This document shows, piece by piece, positions 17,708 through 26,048 of a stretch of 64,000 nt of DNA. This DNA is from Flavobacteriales bacterium UBA7666. Its GTDB lineage: Bacteria > Bacteroidota > Bacteroidia > Flavobacteriales_D > Crocinitomicaceae. Made by a program: the position numbers and the translations under genes. Under the pieces are notes generated by a model, which was given only the letters and a program-made list of their open reading frames with translations, was not told the origin of the DNA and searched no databases. The DNA is taken from positions 1 through 64,000 of the forward strand of contig DLHO01000025.1 of the NCBI GenBank assembly GCA_002483265.1, in the 5' to 3' direction. Each line of letters opens with the position of its first letter. Within the stretch, counting starts at the first letter, position 1.

Positions 17708-17727
17708 CATTTTCCAGACTTTTCTAC

Positions 17728-18963
17728 TCACCACTTCACCACAACTCCCTTTTCAATTTTAAAGACCTCATCTCGTCGTGATGTCTTGACGATTAGCAGT
17801 TCTTCCTTCCTCATTTTTTTGTTCCACACCCTGAATTCACAGAACTCGGTGAAAACAGGTATGGGTTGACCGTTAACTTCCGTAATGGTATCGTGTATTT
17901 GCAGTCCGGCAAGTTTTGCGGAAGAACCTTCAAAGACCGAAGATACATAGCATGTACTGGTTTTGCAATCATAAAGCATACTGAAACCCAGTTTTTCTTC
18001 ATCCGTGCTTACCTCTTTTTTTGCGGGTTTCAGGTAAAGGTTTTCTTTTCTGAAATCAATGTACATGAGGTAATCGGTGAAAACTTCGGTGCCGAGCAAG
18101 TGTCCGTAGTGTTCACCAATTTCAATGCTATGATTGTTGAGCTTAAAGTCTTTCACGTACATGTTTGAAGAGGTGTAGTGCATGGTGGTGTCTAGTTTTG
18201 CGCCAAATAGACCGAAACTACTGTAGCCGATCAAAATTTCGTTCAAATCGTTTTTAAAGAGCGTATCTGTTTTTGCGTTTTTAGGAAGCGTAAGTCCTCT
18301 GGTCGATCCAAGATCAATGTATACATCTTTAAATAGGGTTCCGTTCACCTTCACATCTACGGTCATCCCCGGAAGAATATTCACCCACGGCATGGAACTC
18401 ATGGGAGAACGTTTTGTAAACGAAATCTTTTGGTAATCCTTCAGATCCGGCAATGACGACTTTTTGGTATCACTTATTACAATCTTCTTATTCTCGAAAT
18501 CAATCTGCCAATTTGCGGTCTGCATCAAATCTGCCCCAATGATACCTCCAGAAGCAATACAGCGGATCATTTCACTTACTTCCGGTGAATAGGCAGTGAA
18601 AACGTCCTTAAATAAGCTGTTTCCAATTTCCAGATCGAGCATCATGTAATCACTCTGAATAGCTTTGCCATGTGTATCAGTGACCTTGTAACTCATTACG
18701 GTCTCTGCTTTTGATGCTTCATAAACCTCTTTATAAATCACAGAAATAGGTGCGCCGGAATCCAGCATAAAGTCATATTCCTTGTCGGAACCACTGAGTT
18801 TAACTTTCAGAACGATCAAGCCATTACTGATATCAAACGGAATCTCAGTTCTAAAAGTTCCTTTGGGAGCTTTCGCTTTCGACATATAGCGAAATTGCCT
18901 GATGCTGGAACAGCTGCTGATCAACAAAACAAGTAAAAGCGAAATAACCGTGATCTTTCTCAT
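17728..18963 (-). CDS. Lipoprotein with two retropepsin-like aspartyl protease domains and a PDZ domain
   Basis: 411 aa from the ATG at 18963; the upstream in-frame ATG would bury the signal. The signal ends in LISSCSS, a lipobox. The first protease-like domain has FMLDSGAPISVIY; the second has VYIDLGSTRGLTLP, where the usual D-T/S-G is D-L-G. A PDZ domain (CYVSSVFEGSSAKLAGLQIHDTITEVNG) ends the protein. Similar retropepsin-PDZ proteins are widespread in Bacteroidota with unknown substrates. The DLG suggests only the first site, or a dimer, is active. Confidence 0.8.
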   Translation of the reverse strand: MRKITVISLLLVLLISSCSSIRQFRYMSKAKAPKGTFRTEIPFDISNGLIVLKVKLSGSDKEYDFMLDSGAPISVIYKEVYEASKAETVMSYKVTDTHGKAIQSDYMMLDLEIGNSLFKDVFTAYSPEVSEMIRCIASGGIIGADLMQTANWQIDFENKKIVISDTKKSSLPDLKDYQKISFTKRSPMSSMPWVNILPGMTVDVKVNGTLFKDVYIDLGSTRGLTLPKNAKTDTLFKNDLNEILIGYSSFGLFGAKLDTTMHYTSSNMYVKDFKLNNHSIEIGEHYGHLLGTEVFTDYLMYIDFRKENLYLKPAKKEVSTDEEKLGFSMLYDCKTSTCYVSSVFEGSSAKLAGLQIHDTITEVNGQPIPVFTEFCEFRVWNKKMRKEELLIVKTSRRDEVFKIEKGVVVKW

Positions 18964-19023
18964 CTGACAAATTGAATTTTTAGTTTCGAAGATAAGATTG
19001 TTTCTCACTTACATGAGAATACT

Positions 19024-19593
19024 TTATTTGACATCTCTCCGTATCCTGCTTAAAGACGACTGCGTGATTCCTAAATACGAGGCCAGTTGAGAAAGGGGAA
19101 TCCGGTTTGCAAGTCCGGGGAAATTTTCAAGGAAATGCAGATAGCGTTCCGTGGCGTCCTCTGCCATCATCGTACTTATCCGGTTTAATTTGTCTGCCAA
19201 ACCTTTTGCTGTTATTTTGGAAATGATCGCGTCCCAGCCAATAATGGTCAGGGACAATTCTTCCATGGCACTTTTCGAAAATGCGAGATATTCGCAATCC
19301 GTTACGGCCTGAGCATATTCCGTAGAGGGAATTCCCAAATTGTAGCTGTTGATATCCGCAATGAAGCGGTTTTCATCCAGAAAATACTTGGTGATATCGT
19401 TTCCCTTATTGTCGTAATAACTGATTCGTATGATTCCTTCGGTCAAAAAGATGATTTCACGCGGAATCTTTCCAGCTTCCTGATAATATTCGTCCTTTTT
19501 GAGTGATTTCATCACCGCTTTACTTTTTATCAGATCAATTTGCTGTTGATTCAACTGACCGAATAACAGCAAATAATTGATGAGTAATTCCAT
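19024..19593 (-). CDS. Crp/Fnr-family transcriptional regulator
   Basis: 189 aa. The N-terminal cyclic-nucleotide-binding-like domain (EYYQEAGKIPREIIFLTEGIIRISYYDNKGNDITKYF) is followed by a C-terminal helix-turn-helix (IPLSQLASYLGITQSSLSRIRRD). Bacteroidota proteins of this type usually lack a proven cAMP response. A -7-like TATATTTG lies 69 nt upstream. It sits downstream of the SDR gene and may regulate it. Confidence 0.88.
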   Translation of the reverse strand: MELLINYLLLFGQLNQQQIDLIKSKAVMKSLKKDEYYQEAGKIPREIIFLTEGIIRISYYDNKGNDITKYFLDENRFIADINSYNLGIPSTEYAQAVTDCEYLAFSKSAMEELSLTIIGWDAIISKITAKGLADKLNRISTMMAEDATERYLHFLENFPGLANRIPLSQLASYLGITQSSLSRIRRDVK

Positions 19594-19607
19594 ATCTTTT
19601 ATTTTTT

Positions 19608-19711
19608 ACCGCAAGTACGCTGAGACGCAGAGAAAATATAAGTTTTGCCTTTGCGCTCTGCTCAAATATAGCGACTGAAAGTCTACTATGTTTTCCACTC
19701 TTTGCGGTTCA
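19608..19711. repeat. Dispersed intergenic inverted repeat (CCGCAAG / CTTTGCGG type)
   Basis: Starts ACCGCAAGTACGCTGAGACG and ends CTCTTTGCGGT, with CGCAGAG and CTCTGC as further pairing segments. This GC-rich motif is common between genes in Bacteroidota. Two short direct repeats (TAGCGACTG) follow at 19670 and 19727. Confidence 0.5.
19663..19670 (-). promoter_or_regulatory. TAnnTTTG -7 element for the Crp-like gene
   Basis: Reads TATATTTG on the minus strand, 69 nt before the ATG at 19593. Confidence 0.4.
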
Positions 19712-19744
19712 TTTTTATTAGAAACCTAGCGACTGTAAAGTTTG

Positions 19745-20560
19745 CTACTGTTTTAATTGTCTCATAAGCATTCTGTCAAACAGCTTATCCGACAACATTC
19801 TCCGCATAAACAACATCGGTTTCGCCATTTTTCCACCAATATACCGCGTTTTTGGATTCTTCGCCTCAATTCCTTTTTGAATTAATTTGGCAATGACAAG
19901 CGGTTCGGAAGCACTTTGTTCGATTGCTGCATACATTTTATCCAGTGCTTTGGCTAAACCTGAATAAGCCGTATTCCCTGAAACACGCATCAAATCTTTA
20001 CCTCCGATATCCATCATTTCTGATTTTGTTCCGCCCGGTTCAATCACAATCACATCAATACCAAATTGCCTCACTTCATTCCGAAGGCTGTCACTCAAAC
20101 CTTCTATTGCGAATTTACTCGCATGATACCAGCTTCCCATTGGAAGTCCCACTTTTCCGCCAATAGAGGAGATGTTTACGATTTTCCCGAATTGGTGTTT
20201 TCGCATTCCGGGAAGTACCAGCTGAATCAGTCGTGCAGCTCCAAACAAGTTGATCTCCAGTTGATTTTTAGCTTCACTCATCGGTACATCTTCCAGCGCG
20301 CCGTAAGAACCCAGTCCTGCACAATTCACTAGAACATCGATTCTTCCGGATTCTTCCAGTATTTTGTGAATACAGGTCGTAATACTTGTATCATCCGTTA
20401 CGTCCAACGTAATTGGTGTAATTCCATATGCTTTCAATGCAGTTAATTTCTCCATTCTTCTCGCTGCACCAAATACCTTATAGCCGTTTTGTGCAAGATG
20501 AATAGCTGTTGCTTTCCCTATTCCAGCTGAGGCTCCTGTTACCAATACTGTTTTTGTCAT
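19745..20560 (-). CDS. Short-chain dehydrogenase/reductase (SDR)
   Basis: 271 aa classical SDR. The NAD(P)-binding TGASAGIG is at the N-terminus, NCAG in the middle, and the catalytic Ser-Tyr-Lys set as SSIGG and YHASK. AARRMEKL after the second strand suggests NADP(H) preference. The substrate is unknown; close relatives are annotated as generic oxidoreductases. It heads a minus-strand cluster with the Crp-like gene. Confidence 0.9.
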   Translation of the reverse strand: MTKTVLVTGASAGIGKATAIHLAQNGYKVFGAARRMEKLTALKAYGITPITLDVTDDTSITTCIHKILEESGRIDVLVNCAGLGSYGALEDVPMSEAKNQLEINLFGAARLIQLVLPGMRKHQFGKIVNISSIGGKVGLPMGSWYHASKFAIEGLSDSLRNEVRQFGIDVIVIEPGGTKSEMMDIGGKDLMRVSGNTAYSGLAKALDKMYAAIEQSASEPLVIAKLIQKGIEAKNPKTRYIGGKMAKPMLFMRRMLSDKLFDRMLMRQLKQ

Positions 20561-20582
20561 ATCGTTTTTTTAATGAATACAA

Positions 20583-20590
20583 CAAAAGTA
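20583..20590 (-). promoter_or_regulatory. TAnnTTTG -7 element for the SDR gene
   Basis: Reads TACTTTTG on the minus strand, 22 nt before the ATG at 20560. Confidence 0.45.
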
Positions 20591-20694
20591 TCCTGAGTAA
20601 AAGGGAACTTTTTTGTCATTTGGCAAAAAGAGAGGAGGAGAGCTAAATAATTCAAAAATTCAACTCTTAATTTCACATCTATAACAAATAGGAT

Positions 20695-21672
20695 TCATAG
20701 TCGGATTTCGGCTGTAAGTATCTGAATTTTTTCTCCCGCTGAAATTGCCAGTTGTTTTGTGTTTTTATTGTAGGCCATTTTGGGTAATTCTTTTAAGTGA
20801 TGAATGATGGATGAATTTTGTTTTCCTGATAGAATGTTTTCTGCTTTGTCTAAGATTTCACCTGTGGAAAGATCAATGATTTTCGGGTAATCGAACAAAT
20901 CCCAGCAATACCGTGTATCAATCGTAAACACATTTCCAATAGGAACAGCAACATCAACAGCAAGGTTAACCTCATCATTCTTAAAATCCCAAATTGCCAA
21001 TTGTCCCGGAAGAATGGATTCAGGATCTTCGTCATTCATCGGTTCTTCTTTACTGGCACAAACTACTATTTTGTCGTTGTCAATAAAACTTGCCGAACAA
21101 AGTTCCACCGTAACATCAATACTGTCTCCACGATCAAGTAAATGCGGATTTGAGACACAGGCCTCGATATCGAAAAGCTGTATCGTGTCAAACGGATGCC
21201 AGAACCAGCCTTTACTCAAAAGAAACCGATTGTCTGGACTTATTTCAAATCTTGAATGAAAAAAGTCAGTTGGTACTCTGGATTCATTGCGGGTAATGAT
21301 TCTCCCTGATTCGAGTTCTTCGAATTCGATCCGACAGTATTTTTCGGGGCAATGTGCTAAGTATACCGTATTATTCAGTGTAAAAAAAGCTGCCGGAAAT
21401 TCATAGACATCCGACCGGTAGTAACTGCGGTTTATTTCACGGAGGATCTTCCCATTCTTGATTAAAAGTCCTTTTGTTCCAAGTTTTACGTAGACCAAAG
21501 CATAGGTGCCGCAAGCAGAAATAATGGAACTGTCAAATGCGAAACCAAAATGTACATTGTTTGTTTCATCCTGCGTTCCGAAAAGAACTTTGGATGAATT
21601 CCAGTCTGTAGGTATTTCACCAGTCCAGCCAAGTGCTTTAAAATGATTGATTTCGATTGTTTGAATGTTCAT
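20695..21672 (-). CDS. Unrecognised 325-aa cytoplasmic protein, beta-propeller-like
   Basis: 325 aa without a signal peptide. Repeating stretches of short beta strands (GTYALVYVKLGTKGLLIKNGKIL, NNTVYLAHCPEKY, DNRFLLSKGWFWHPFDTIQLFDIE) suggest a WD40-like propeller. No catalytic motif seen. It stands alone, with ~130 nt or more on both sides. The role is unknown. Confidence 0.65.
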   Translation of the reverse strand: MNIQTIEINHFKALGWTGEIPTDWNSSKVLFGTQDETNNVHFGFAFDSSIISACGTYALVYVKLGTKGLLIKNGKILREINRSYYRSDVYEFPAAFFTLNNTVYLAHCPEKYCRIEFEELESGRIITRNESRVPTDFFHSRFEISPDNRFLLSKGWFWHPFDTIQLFDIEACVSNPHLLDRGDSIDVTVELCSASFIDNDKIVVCASKEEPMNDEDPESILPGQLAIWDFKNDEVNLAVDVAVPIGNVFTIDTRYCWDLFDYPKIIDLSTGEILDKAENILSGKQNSSIIHHLKELPKMAYNKNTKQLAISAGEKIQILTAEIRL

Positions 21673-21816
21673 CAGTTGAGTTAGTTATTGGTCAAATTTA
21701 ATCATTCACAAATTAGTGTAAGCGCTCAAAATGACTAAACATACATCAAGCGTGTATCACCCGACTATTACCCGACTATAGAGCGTCTTTTGTGTTAAAT
21801 TTTCACAGAATGAAAC

Positions 21817-22488
21817 TTACTTCCCAAATTTGCTTTTAATAATCTCTACGAAATTATCCGTTACAGAAGATTGCTGCATATCCGTGATATCATATTCTGT
21901 TGGAGTAAAGAGTTTCATTAGTTCAGATAAATCCGATTCCGGTTTGATTTTCTTATACTCAATGGCGTCTGCTTTTGCAAGATAAAAAGCGGCAACTCTT
22001 AAAAGGTATTTGAATACTTTAAATAAGATCTGAACTAAGAATATCAACAATACAGAGGATCCGATTCGTATAGTCAATGAGATGTATAATGAATTTGGAT
22101 CTTTTGTATTTGAATTAGGAGCATATACCAGCAAATAAAATCCGATGAATATGACAATTAAAGTAAAGAAGAAAATAATAATGGCGATGTTATTAAACAA
22201 GGTTGCTCTTAGGCGGATTTTTTGAGTTAAAGCTTCTATTGTTTTATTCTCCTCATATTCATAATTATCGTAAATAATTTCAGGGATTAGATCGAATGGG
22301 AAAATCAATATCAGGCCTGAAATGAAAGATAAGATACTAATAAATGATAATATATTTCGTCCATCTATTTGCTTCTCTCCTTGATATAGATAGTGCTTTA
22401 CCAGAAATATAATAAGGGCGCTTGCCATAAGGAATATCCCCACCAATTTTTGAAGGTACTTGATTCGTTGTTTTGATTTGGTTGTCAT
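21817..22488 (-). CDS. Hypothetical membrane protein
   Basis: 223 aa from the ATG at 22488; an earlier in-frame start adds 20 residues before a basic N-terminus and is less likely. About four hydrophobic segments are present in two pairs (residues ~15-35, ~50-70, ~105-130, ~145-170), with an acidic EYEENKTIE loop and a soluble C-terminal tail. No known family was recognised. Confidence 0.65.
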   Translation of the reverse strand: MTTKSKQRIKYLQKLVGIFLMASALIIFLVKHYLYQGEKQIDGRNILSFISILSFISGLILIFPFDLIPEIIYDNYEYEENKTIEALTQKIRLRATLFNNIAIIIFFFTLIVIFIGFYLLVYAPNSNTKDPNSLYISLTIRIGSSVLLIFLVQILFKVFKYLLRVAAFYLAKADAIEYKKIKPESDLSELMKLFTPTEYDITDMQQSSVTDNFVEIIKSKFGK

Positions 22489-22739
22489 AACATGTAGTAA
22501 ATAGTGATTTCTATGAGCAATAATAAAGCTTATTTTATTTAAAATCAACTACTTCACATTTTTGTGATTCTAAACTTAGCACGAGCGCCTTATCACAATC
22601 CTTTATGATCATACCCTTGCTTTGAGAATACTCTAATTTATCCAATCTGCATTCTTTTGTGTTCCAACGCTAAAGCGTAAGCATGCCGTTGGGGATAAAA
22701 TATCCTCTGACTAAATTCTCCATTATTCGCAATTCGTCT

Positions 22740-22755
22740 CCCGATAATTATCGGG
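22740..22755. repeat. Dispersed 16-bp palindrome, AATT variant
   Basis: CCCGATAATTATCGGG, a variant of the palindrome at 5708 and 38790, set between AATTCG-rich spacers 25 nt before the permease start. Confidence 0.7.
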
Positions 22756-22780
22756 ACGGAATTCGTAATTTTACATAACT

Positions 22781-24130
22781 ATGTTGGAAAGACGATTAGG
22801 GCTTGCTCAAGCTACTGCGATAAACATGATCGACATGGTCGGTATAGGGCCATTTATCACCCTGCCGATGATCATTACCATGATGAACGGCCCTTATTTT
22901 TTGTACGCCTGGCTTGCCGGTGCGCTCTTGTCTTTTATCGATGCAACCGTTTGGAGTGAACTCGGAGCAGCCTTTCCAAAGGCAGGTGGATCATACAATT
23001 TCCTGAAAGAATCTTATGGTGCCAATAAAGCCGGCGGACTGATGAGTTTTCTGTTCGTTTGGCAAACCATGATTCAGGCTCCGCTCGTAATTGCTTCGGC
23101 AGCGATCGGATTTGCATCTTACTTTTCGTATCTCGTTCCTTTGAATACTTTGGGTACCAAAGCTGTGAGCGGAACGGTAGTGATCTTAATCGTACTCCTC
23201 TTGTATCGCAAGATTGAAACGATCGGTAAAATCAGTATGTTTCTTTGGATTGGAGTGATGCTTACGATTCTCTGGATTGTGGCTGGTGGAATTTCCCATG
23301 GGAATTTTTTAGGACCAATCAAGCACATGAACGACGGATTGACGGTAAACTATGCTTTCATTTCCGCGATCGGTTTTGCCAGTGTGAAAACGGTTTACAG
23401 TTATTTGGGTTATTACAATGTCTGCCACTTGGGAAGTGAAATTAAAAACCCGACCCGGAATATTCCGCGGAGCATGTTCCTTTCCATAATCGGAATTTCG
23501 GTTCTTTACCTGGCGATGAATATCAGTGTTACGAGCGTTATTCCCTGGGATGAAGCCAAAGACAGTGAGTTTGTTATCAGTTTGTTCATGGAACGACTTG
23601 CTGGAGGAACAGCAGCCATTATCGTAACGTGTTTAGTGCTTTGGGTAGCTTTTGCTTCTTTATTCTCAGCTACACTTGGCTACAGTCGAATTCCGTATGC
23701 GGCAGCGGCAGATGGTTCGTTCTTTAAAGTCTTTGCAAAATTGCATCCAACGAAACAGTTTCCACATATTTCCCTGTTATTCCTTGGCGCATTGGGATTC
23801 ATCTTCAGTTTATTGTTCCGCCTCAGCGATGTAATTAGTGCGATTCTGGCGATGCGGATTCTCATTCAATTCATCGGGCAGGCAGTTGGATTGATTCTGC
23901 TTCACAAAAAACGTGGAAAGCAGTTCTTTCCATGGAAGATGTCGCTTTATCCGGTTCCTGCAATCTTAGCAATCATTCTCTGGGCTGGAATCTTGATCTC
24001 AACAGGTTGGAAGATGATCCTTGGAGGAATTGGCGTTATTACGATAGGAGCGTTGGTTTATTTCATCAAAGCGAAACGAAATGGCGAATGGCCATTCGCT
24101 AATTCCGAATTATTGGATGATTTTAAATAG
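22781..24130 (+). CDS. APC-superfamily amino acid permease
   Basis: 449 aa, about 12 membrane helices. The N-terminus LGLAQATAINMIDMVGIGPFITLP has the helix-1 glycine motif of APC transporters (usually GIG), and GSEIKNPTRNIPR in the middle is the conserved loop of this family. It likely imports or exchanges amino acids or amines across the inner membrane; the substrate is not predictable. Monocistronic, ending in a terminator that overlaps the 3' end of the converging FAH gene. Confidence 0.88.
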   Translation: MLERRLGLAQATAINMIDMVGIGPFITLPMIITMMNGPYFLYAWLAGALLSFIDATVWSELGAAFPKAGGSYNFLKESYGANKAGGLMSFLFVWQTMIQAPLVIASAAIGFASYFSYLVPLNTLGTKAVSGTVVILIVLLLYRKIETIGKISMFLWIGVMLTILWIVAGGISHGNFLGPIKHMNDGLTVNYAFISAIGFASVKTVYSYLGYYNVCHLGSEIKNPTRNIPRSMFLSIIGISVLYLAMNISVTSVIPWDEAKDSEFVISLFMERLAGGTAAIIVTCLVLWVAFASLFSATLGYSRIPYAAAADGSFFKVFAKLHPTKQFPHISLLFLGALGFIFSLLFRLSDVISAILAMRILIQFIGQAVGLILLHKKRGKQFFPWKMSLYPVPAILAIILWAGILISTGWKMILGGIGVITIGALVYFIKAKRNGEWPFANSELLDDFK

Positions 24131-24231
24131 AATGATGAACTAAATTGCTGATTTAAATTCGCGATTATCGGATCAATCTAAATTGCAAACAAGTTCTCTA
24201 ATTCGGAATTCGTAATTTGGAATTCGTAATT

Positions 24232-24275
24232 AGAAGAAAAATTACTTGATCTTTAGATCGAGTAATTTTTCTTCT
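24232..24275. terminator. Bidirectional terminator between converging genes, overlapping coding sequence
   Basis: AGAAGAAAAATTACT pairs perfectly with AGTAATTTTTCTTCT, with an inner GATC/GATC stem and a TTTA loop. It serves the permease (plus) and the FAH gene (minus), and overlaps the last ten or so codons of the latter. Confidence 0.82.
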
Positions 24276-24853
24276 CCGATAAACGCTTCCAAATGATCTC
24301 CAATCACAACTGGTCCAACTCCTGCAGGTGTTCCTGTGAAGATGAGATCTCCGGTTTTAAGAGTGACGTACTGAGAAACAAATGCAATGATTTTATCAAT
24401 TGAAAAGATCATGTCAGCTGAATGTCCTTTTTGAACAGTTGTTCCGTTTTTGTTCAGGGTGAAATGCAGATCAGTGAGATCAACAGAACTTACGGGAATG
24501 AAATGAGTGCCCATTGGAGCACTGTTATCGAAGGCTTTGGCTTTCTCCCACGGAAGACTTTTTGCTTTGCATTGTTCTTGCAGATCACGAGCTGTGAAGT
24601 CAATTCCCAATGAGATTTCGTCGTAATATGAAGCAGCAAATTTCTCCTGAATGTTTTTTCCCACTTTCTTGATTTTCACCACGATCTCACATTCATAATG
24701 CAGATCTTTCGTGAAGTCAGGAATGTAAAAGTCATTTCCCGCCGGTAAATAAGCGGTATCTGGTTTCATAAAAAAAACAGGCTCACTGGGAAGCGGGTTA
24801 TTCAATTCCTTCGCGTGATCAGCGTAGTTTCTCCCGATACAAATGATTTTCAT
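24242..24853 (-). CDS. Fumarylacetoacetate hydrolase (FAH) family protein
   Basis: 203 aa, the size of the short YcgM/FAHD1-like group. It opens MKIICIGRNYADHAKELNNP and has the metal ligands of the family in CEIVVKI and GIDFTARDLQ, with LIFTGTPAGVGPV near the end. Relatives act as acylpyruvate hydrolases or oxaloacetate decarboxylases/tautomerases in the cytoplasm. The exact substrate is not known. Confidence 0.88.
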   Translation of the reverse strand: MKIICIGRNYADHAKELNNPLPSEPVFFMKPDTAYLPAGNDFYIPDFTKDLHYECEIVVKIKKVGKNIQEKFAASYYDEISLGIDFTARDLQEQCKAKSLPWEKAKAFDNSAPMGTHFIPVSSVDLTDLHFTLNKNGTTVQKGHSADMIFSIDKIIAFVSQYVTLKTGDLIFTGTPAGVGPVVIGDHLEAFIGEEKLLDLKIK

Positions 24854-24868
24854 ATTTTATAATTGGTG

Positions 24869-24940
24869 ACTTTGACTCCGCTCAGTCACCCTATTAATAT
24901 CGATTTGATCTTTCGGAAGGACACTGAGCGGAGTCGAAGT
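24869..24940. repeat. Dispersed inverted repeat (ACTTTGACTCCGCTCAGT type)
   Basis: Arms at 24869-24886 and 24923-24940 pair with one mismatch. This sequence type is common between genes in Bacteroidota genomes and sits here between two minus-strand genes. Confidence 0.6.
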
Positions 24941-24948
24941 GTACGTTT

Positions 24949-25803
24949 CTACTTTTTAAACTTGTTTTGCAGCGCAGCCAATTTATCTTCAATACTCAGA
25001 TTAGAGGTTTCCGATTCGCGTTTTTCACGGCGCTTTTGTTTGATGCGTTCCATTTCTTCGCGTAGCAATTGTTTGGTGAATAGGGGGAAGTCTGCATCCA
25101 TCATCCATCCAAAATAGCCCGGTTCTGAATCAGCCACTTCTTCTACTGTTTTGCCTTTGTGTTTCCCGAAATTGTATGTCACCTGACCGTCTTTTGTTTT
25201 GGCCAATCTTCCTGCAAAGTCATGCCACTCCTGATTCCCCTGACGCGAAAAATCAGAGAGTTCAGGAATTGTTTTGGCTAAATCGGGATAACGCTCCAAT
25301 TGTGCTTTAAAAACGTCTAAAGTCACCTGAGTATCATACAAGGCATTGTGTGCATTTTCCATGGACTCTTTGCAATAGAACTGGTATGCAGCAGCCAATG
25401 TACGCTGTTCCATCTTGTGGAAGATATTCTGTACGTCGATAAACCGGCGCTCATTCACTTTGAATGAATGACTGATCCGCAGGAACTCTTCCGCCAGAAC
25501 GGGAATGTCGAATTTGTTTGAATTGTATCCTCCCAAATCAGCATCACCGATAAATGCAGCGATCTCATCTGCTAACTCCCCAAAAGTAGGCTCTCCGGCA
25601 ACCATCTCATCTGTAATTCCGGTAATTTCGGCAGATTCTTTTGTGATAGGAATGGTTGGGTTGACACGTTTGGAATACTCACTCTGTTCTCCATTCGGAG
25701 CAATTTTAATCAAAGCAATCTCAATAATTCGATCTTTTGCTACATCCAATCCGGTGGTTTCCAGATCTAACATGACAAAATTTCGAGTGAGTGATAAATT
25801 CAT
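24949..25803 (-). CDS. DnaQ-like DEDDh 3'-5' exonuclease
   Basis: 284 aa from the ATG at 25803; the longer frame adds 29 non-conserved residues. Exonuclease motifs are present: FVMLDLETTGLD (ExoI, DxE), NKFDIPVLAEE (ExoII) and NAHNALYDTQVTLD (ExoIII, H and D). The C-terminal segment YNFGKHKGKTVEEVADSEPGYFGWMM is the small domain often found after this exonuclease in Bacteroidota, and a charged helix ends the protein. The probable role is DNA repair or proofreading as a stand-alone epsilon-like subunit. Confidence 0.9.
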   Translation of the reverse strand: MNLSLTRNFVMLDLETTGLDVAKDRIIEIALIKIAPNGEQSEYSKRVNPTIPITKESAEITGITDEMVAGEPTFGELADEIAAFIGDADLGGYNSNKFDIPVLAEEFLRISHSFKVNERRFIDVQNIFHKMEQRTLAAAYQFYCKESMENAHNALYDTQVTLDVFKAQLERYPDLAKTIPELSDFSRQGNQEWHDFAGRLAKTKDGQVTYNFGKHKGKTVEEVADSEPGYFGWMMDADFPLFTKQLLREEMERIKQKRREKRESETSNLSIEDKLAALQNKFKK

Positions 25804-25876
25804 AATGTAAAAGTTATACTTCAAAGATGGCGATAATGTCGGTAAATCCAGCACCATAGAGTATAATTGTTTTTCT

Positions 25877-25972
25877 CCCGCAGATGGCACAGATTACGCT
25901 GATAGTGAAAAACTACCTGAAATAATTCGATCATAACTAGTTGTAATCTGCGTTATCCGCGTGATCTGCGGG
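25877..25972. repeat. Inverted pair of the dispersed CCCGCAGAT repeat
   Basis: CCCGCAGATGGCACAGATTA at 25877 faces an inverted partner ending GTGATCTGCGGG at 25972. Related copies occur at 46394 and 46914. Confidence 0.6.
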
Positions 25973-25992
25973 AAACTTGAATAGCGGGCTAT

Positions 25993-26025
25993 AAACAAAA
26001 ACACCGACCCAATGGATCGGTGTTT
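25993..26025 (-). terminator. Terminator of the OmpA-family gene
   Basis: AAACACCGA pairs with TCGGTGTTT; on the minus strand the stem is followed by TTTTTG. It lies 24 nt past the stop codon. Confidence 0.8.
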
Positions 26026-26048
26026 CGGATATAATTTGTTTCGTGCTA

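Noticed and set aside
1..17709. Prophage
   Set aside because: No capsid, tail, terminase, portal, lysis or integrase genes are visible in the accessory region.
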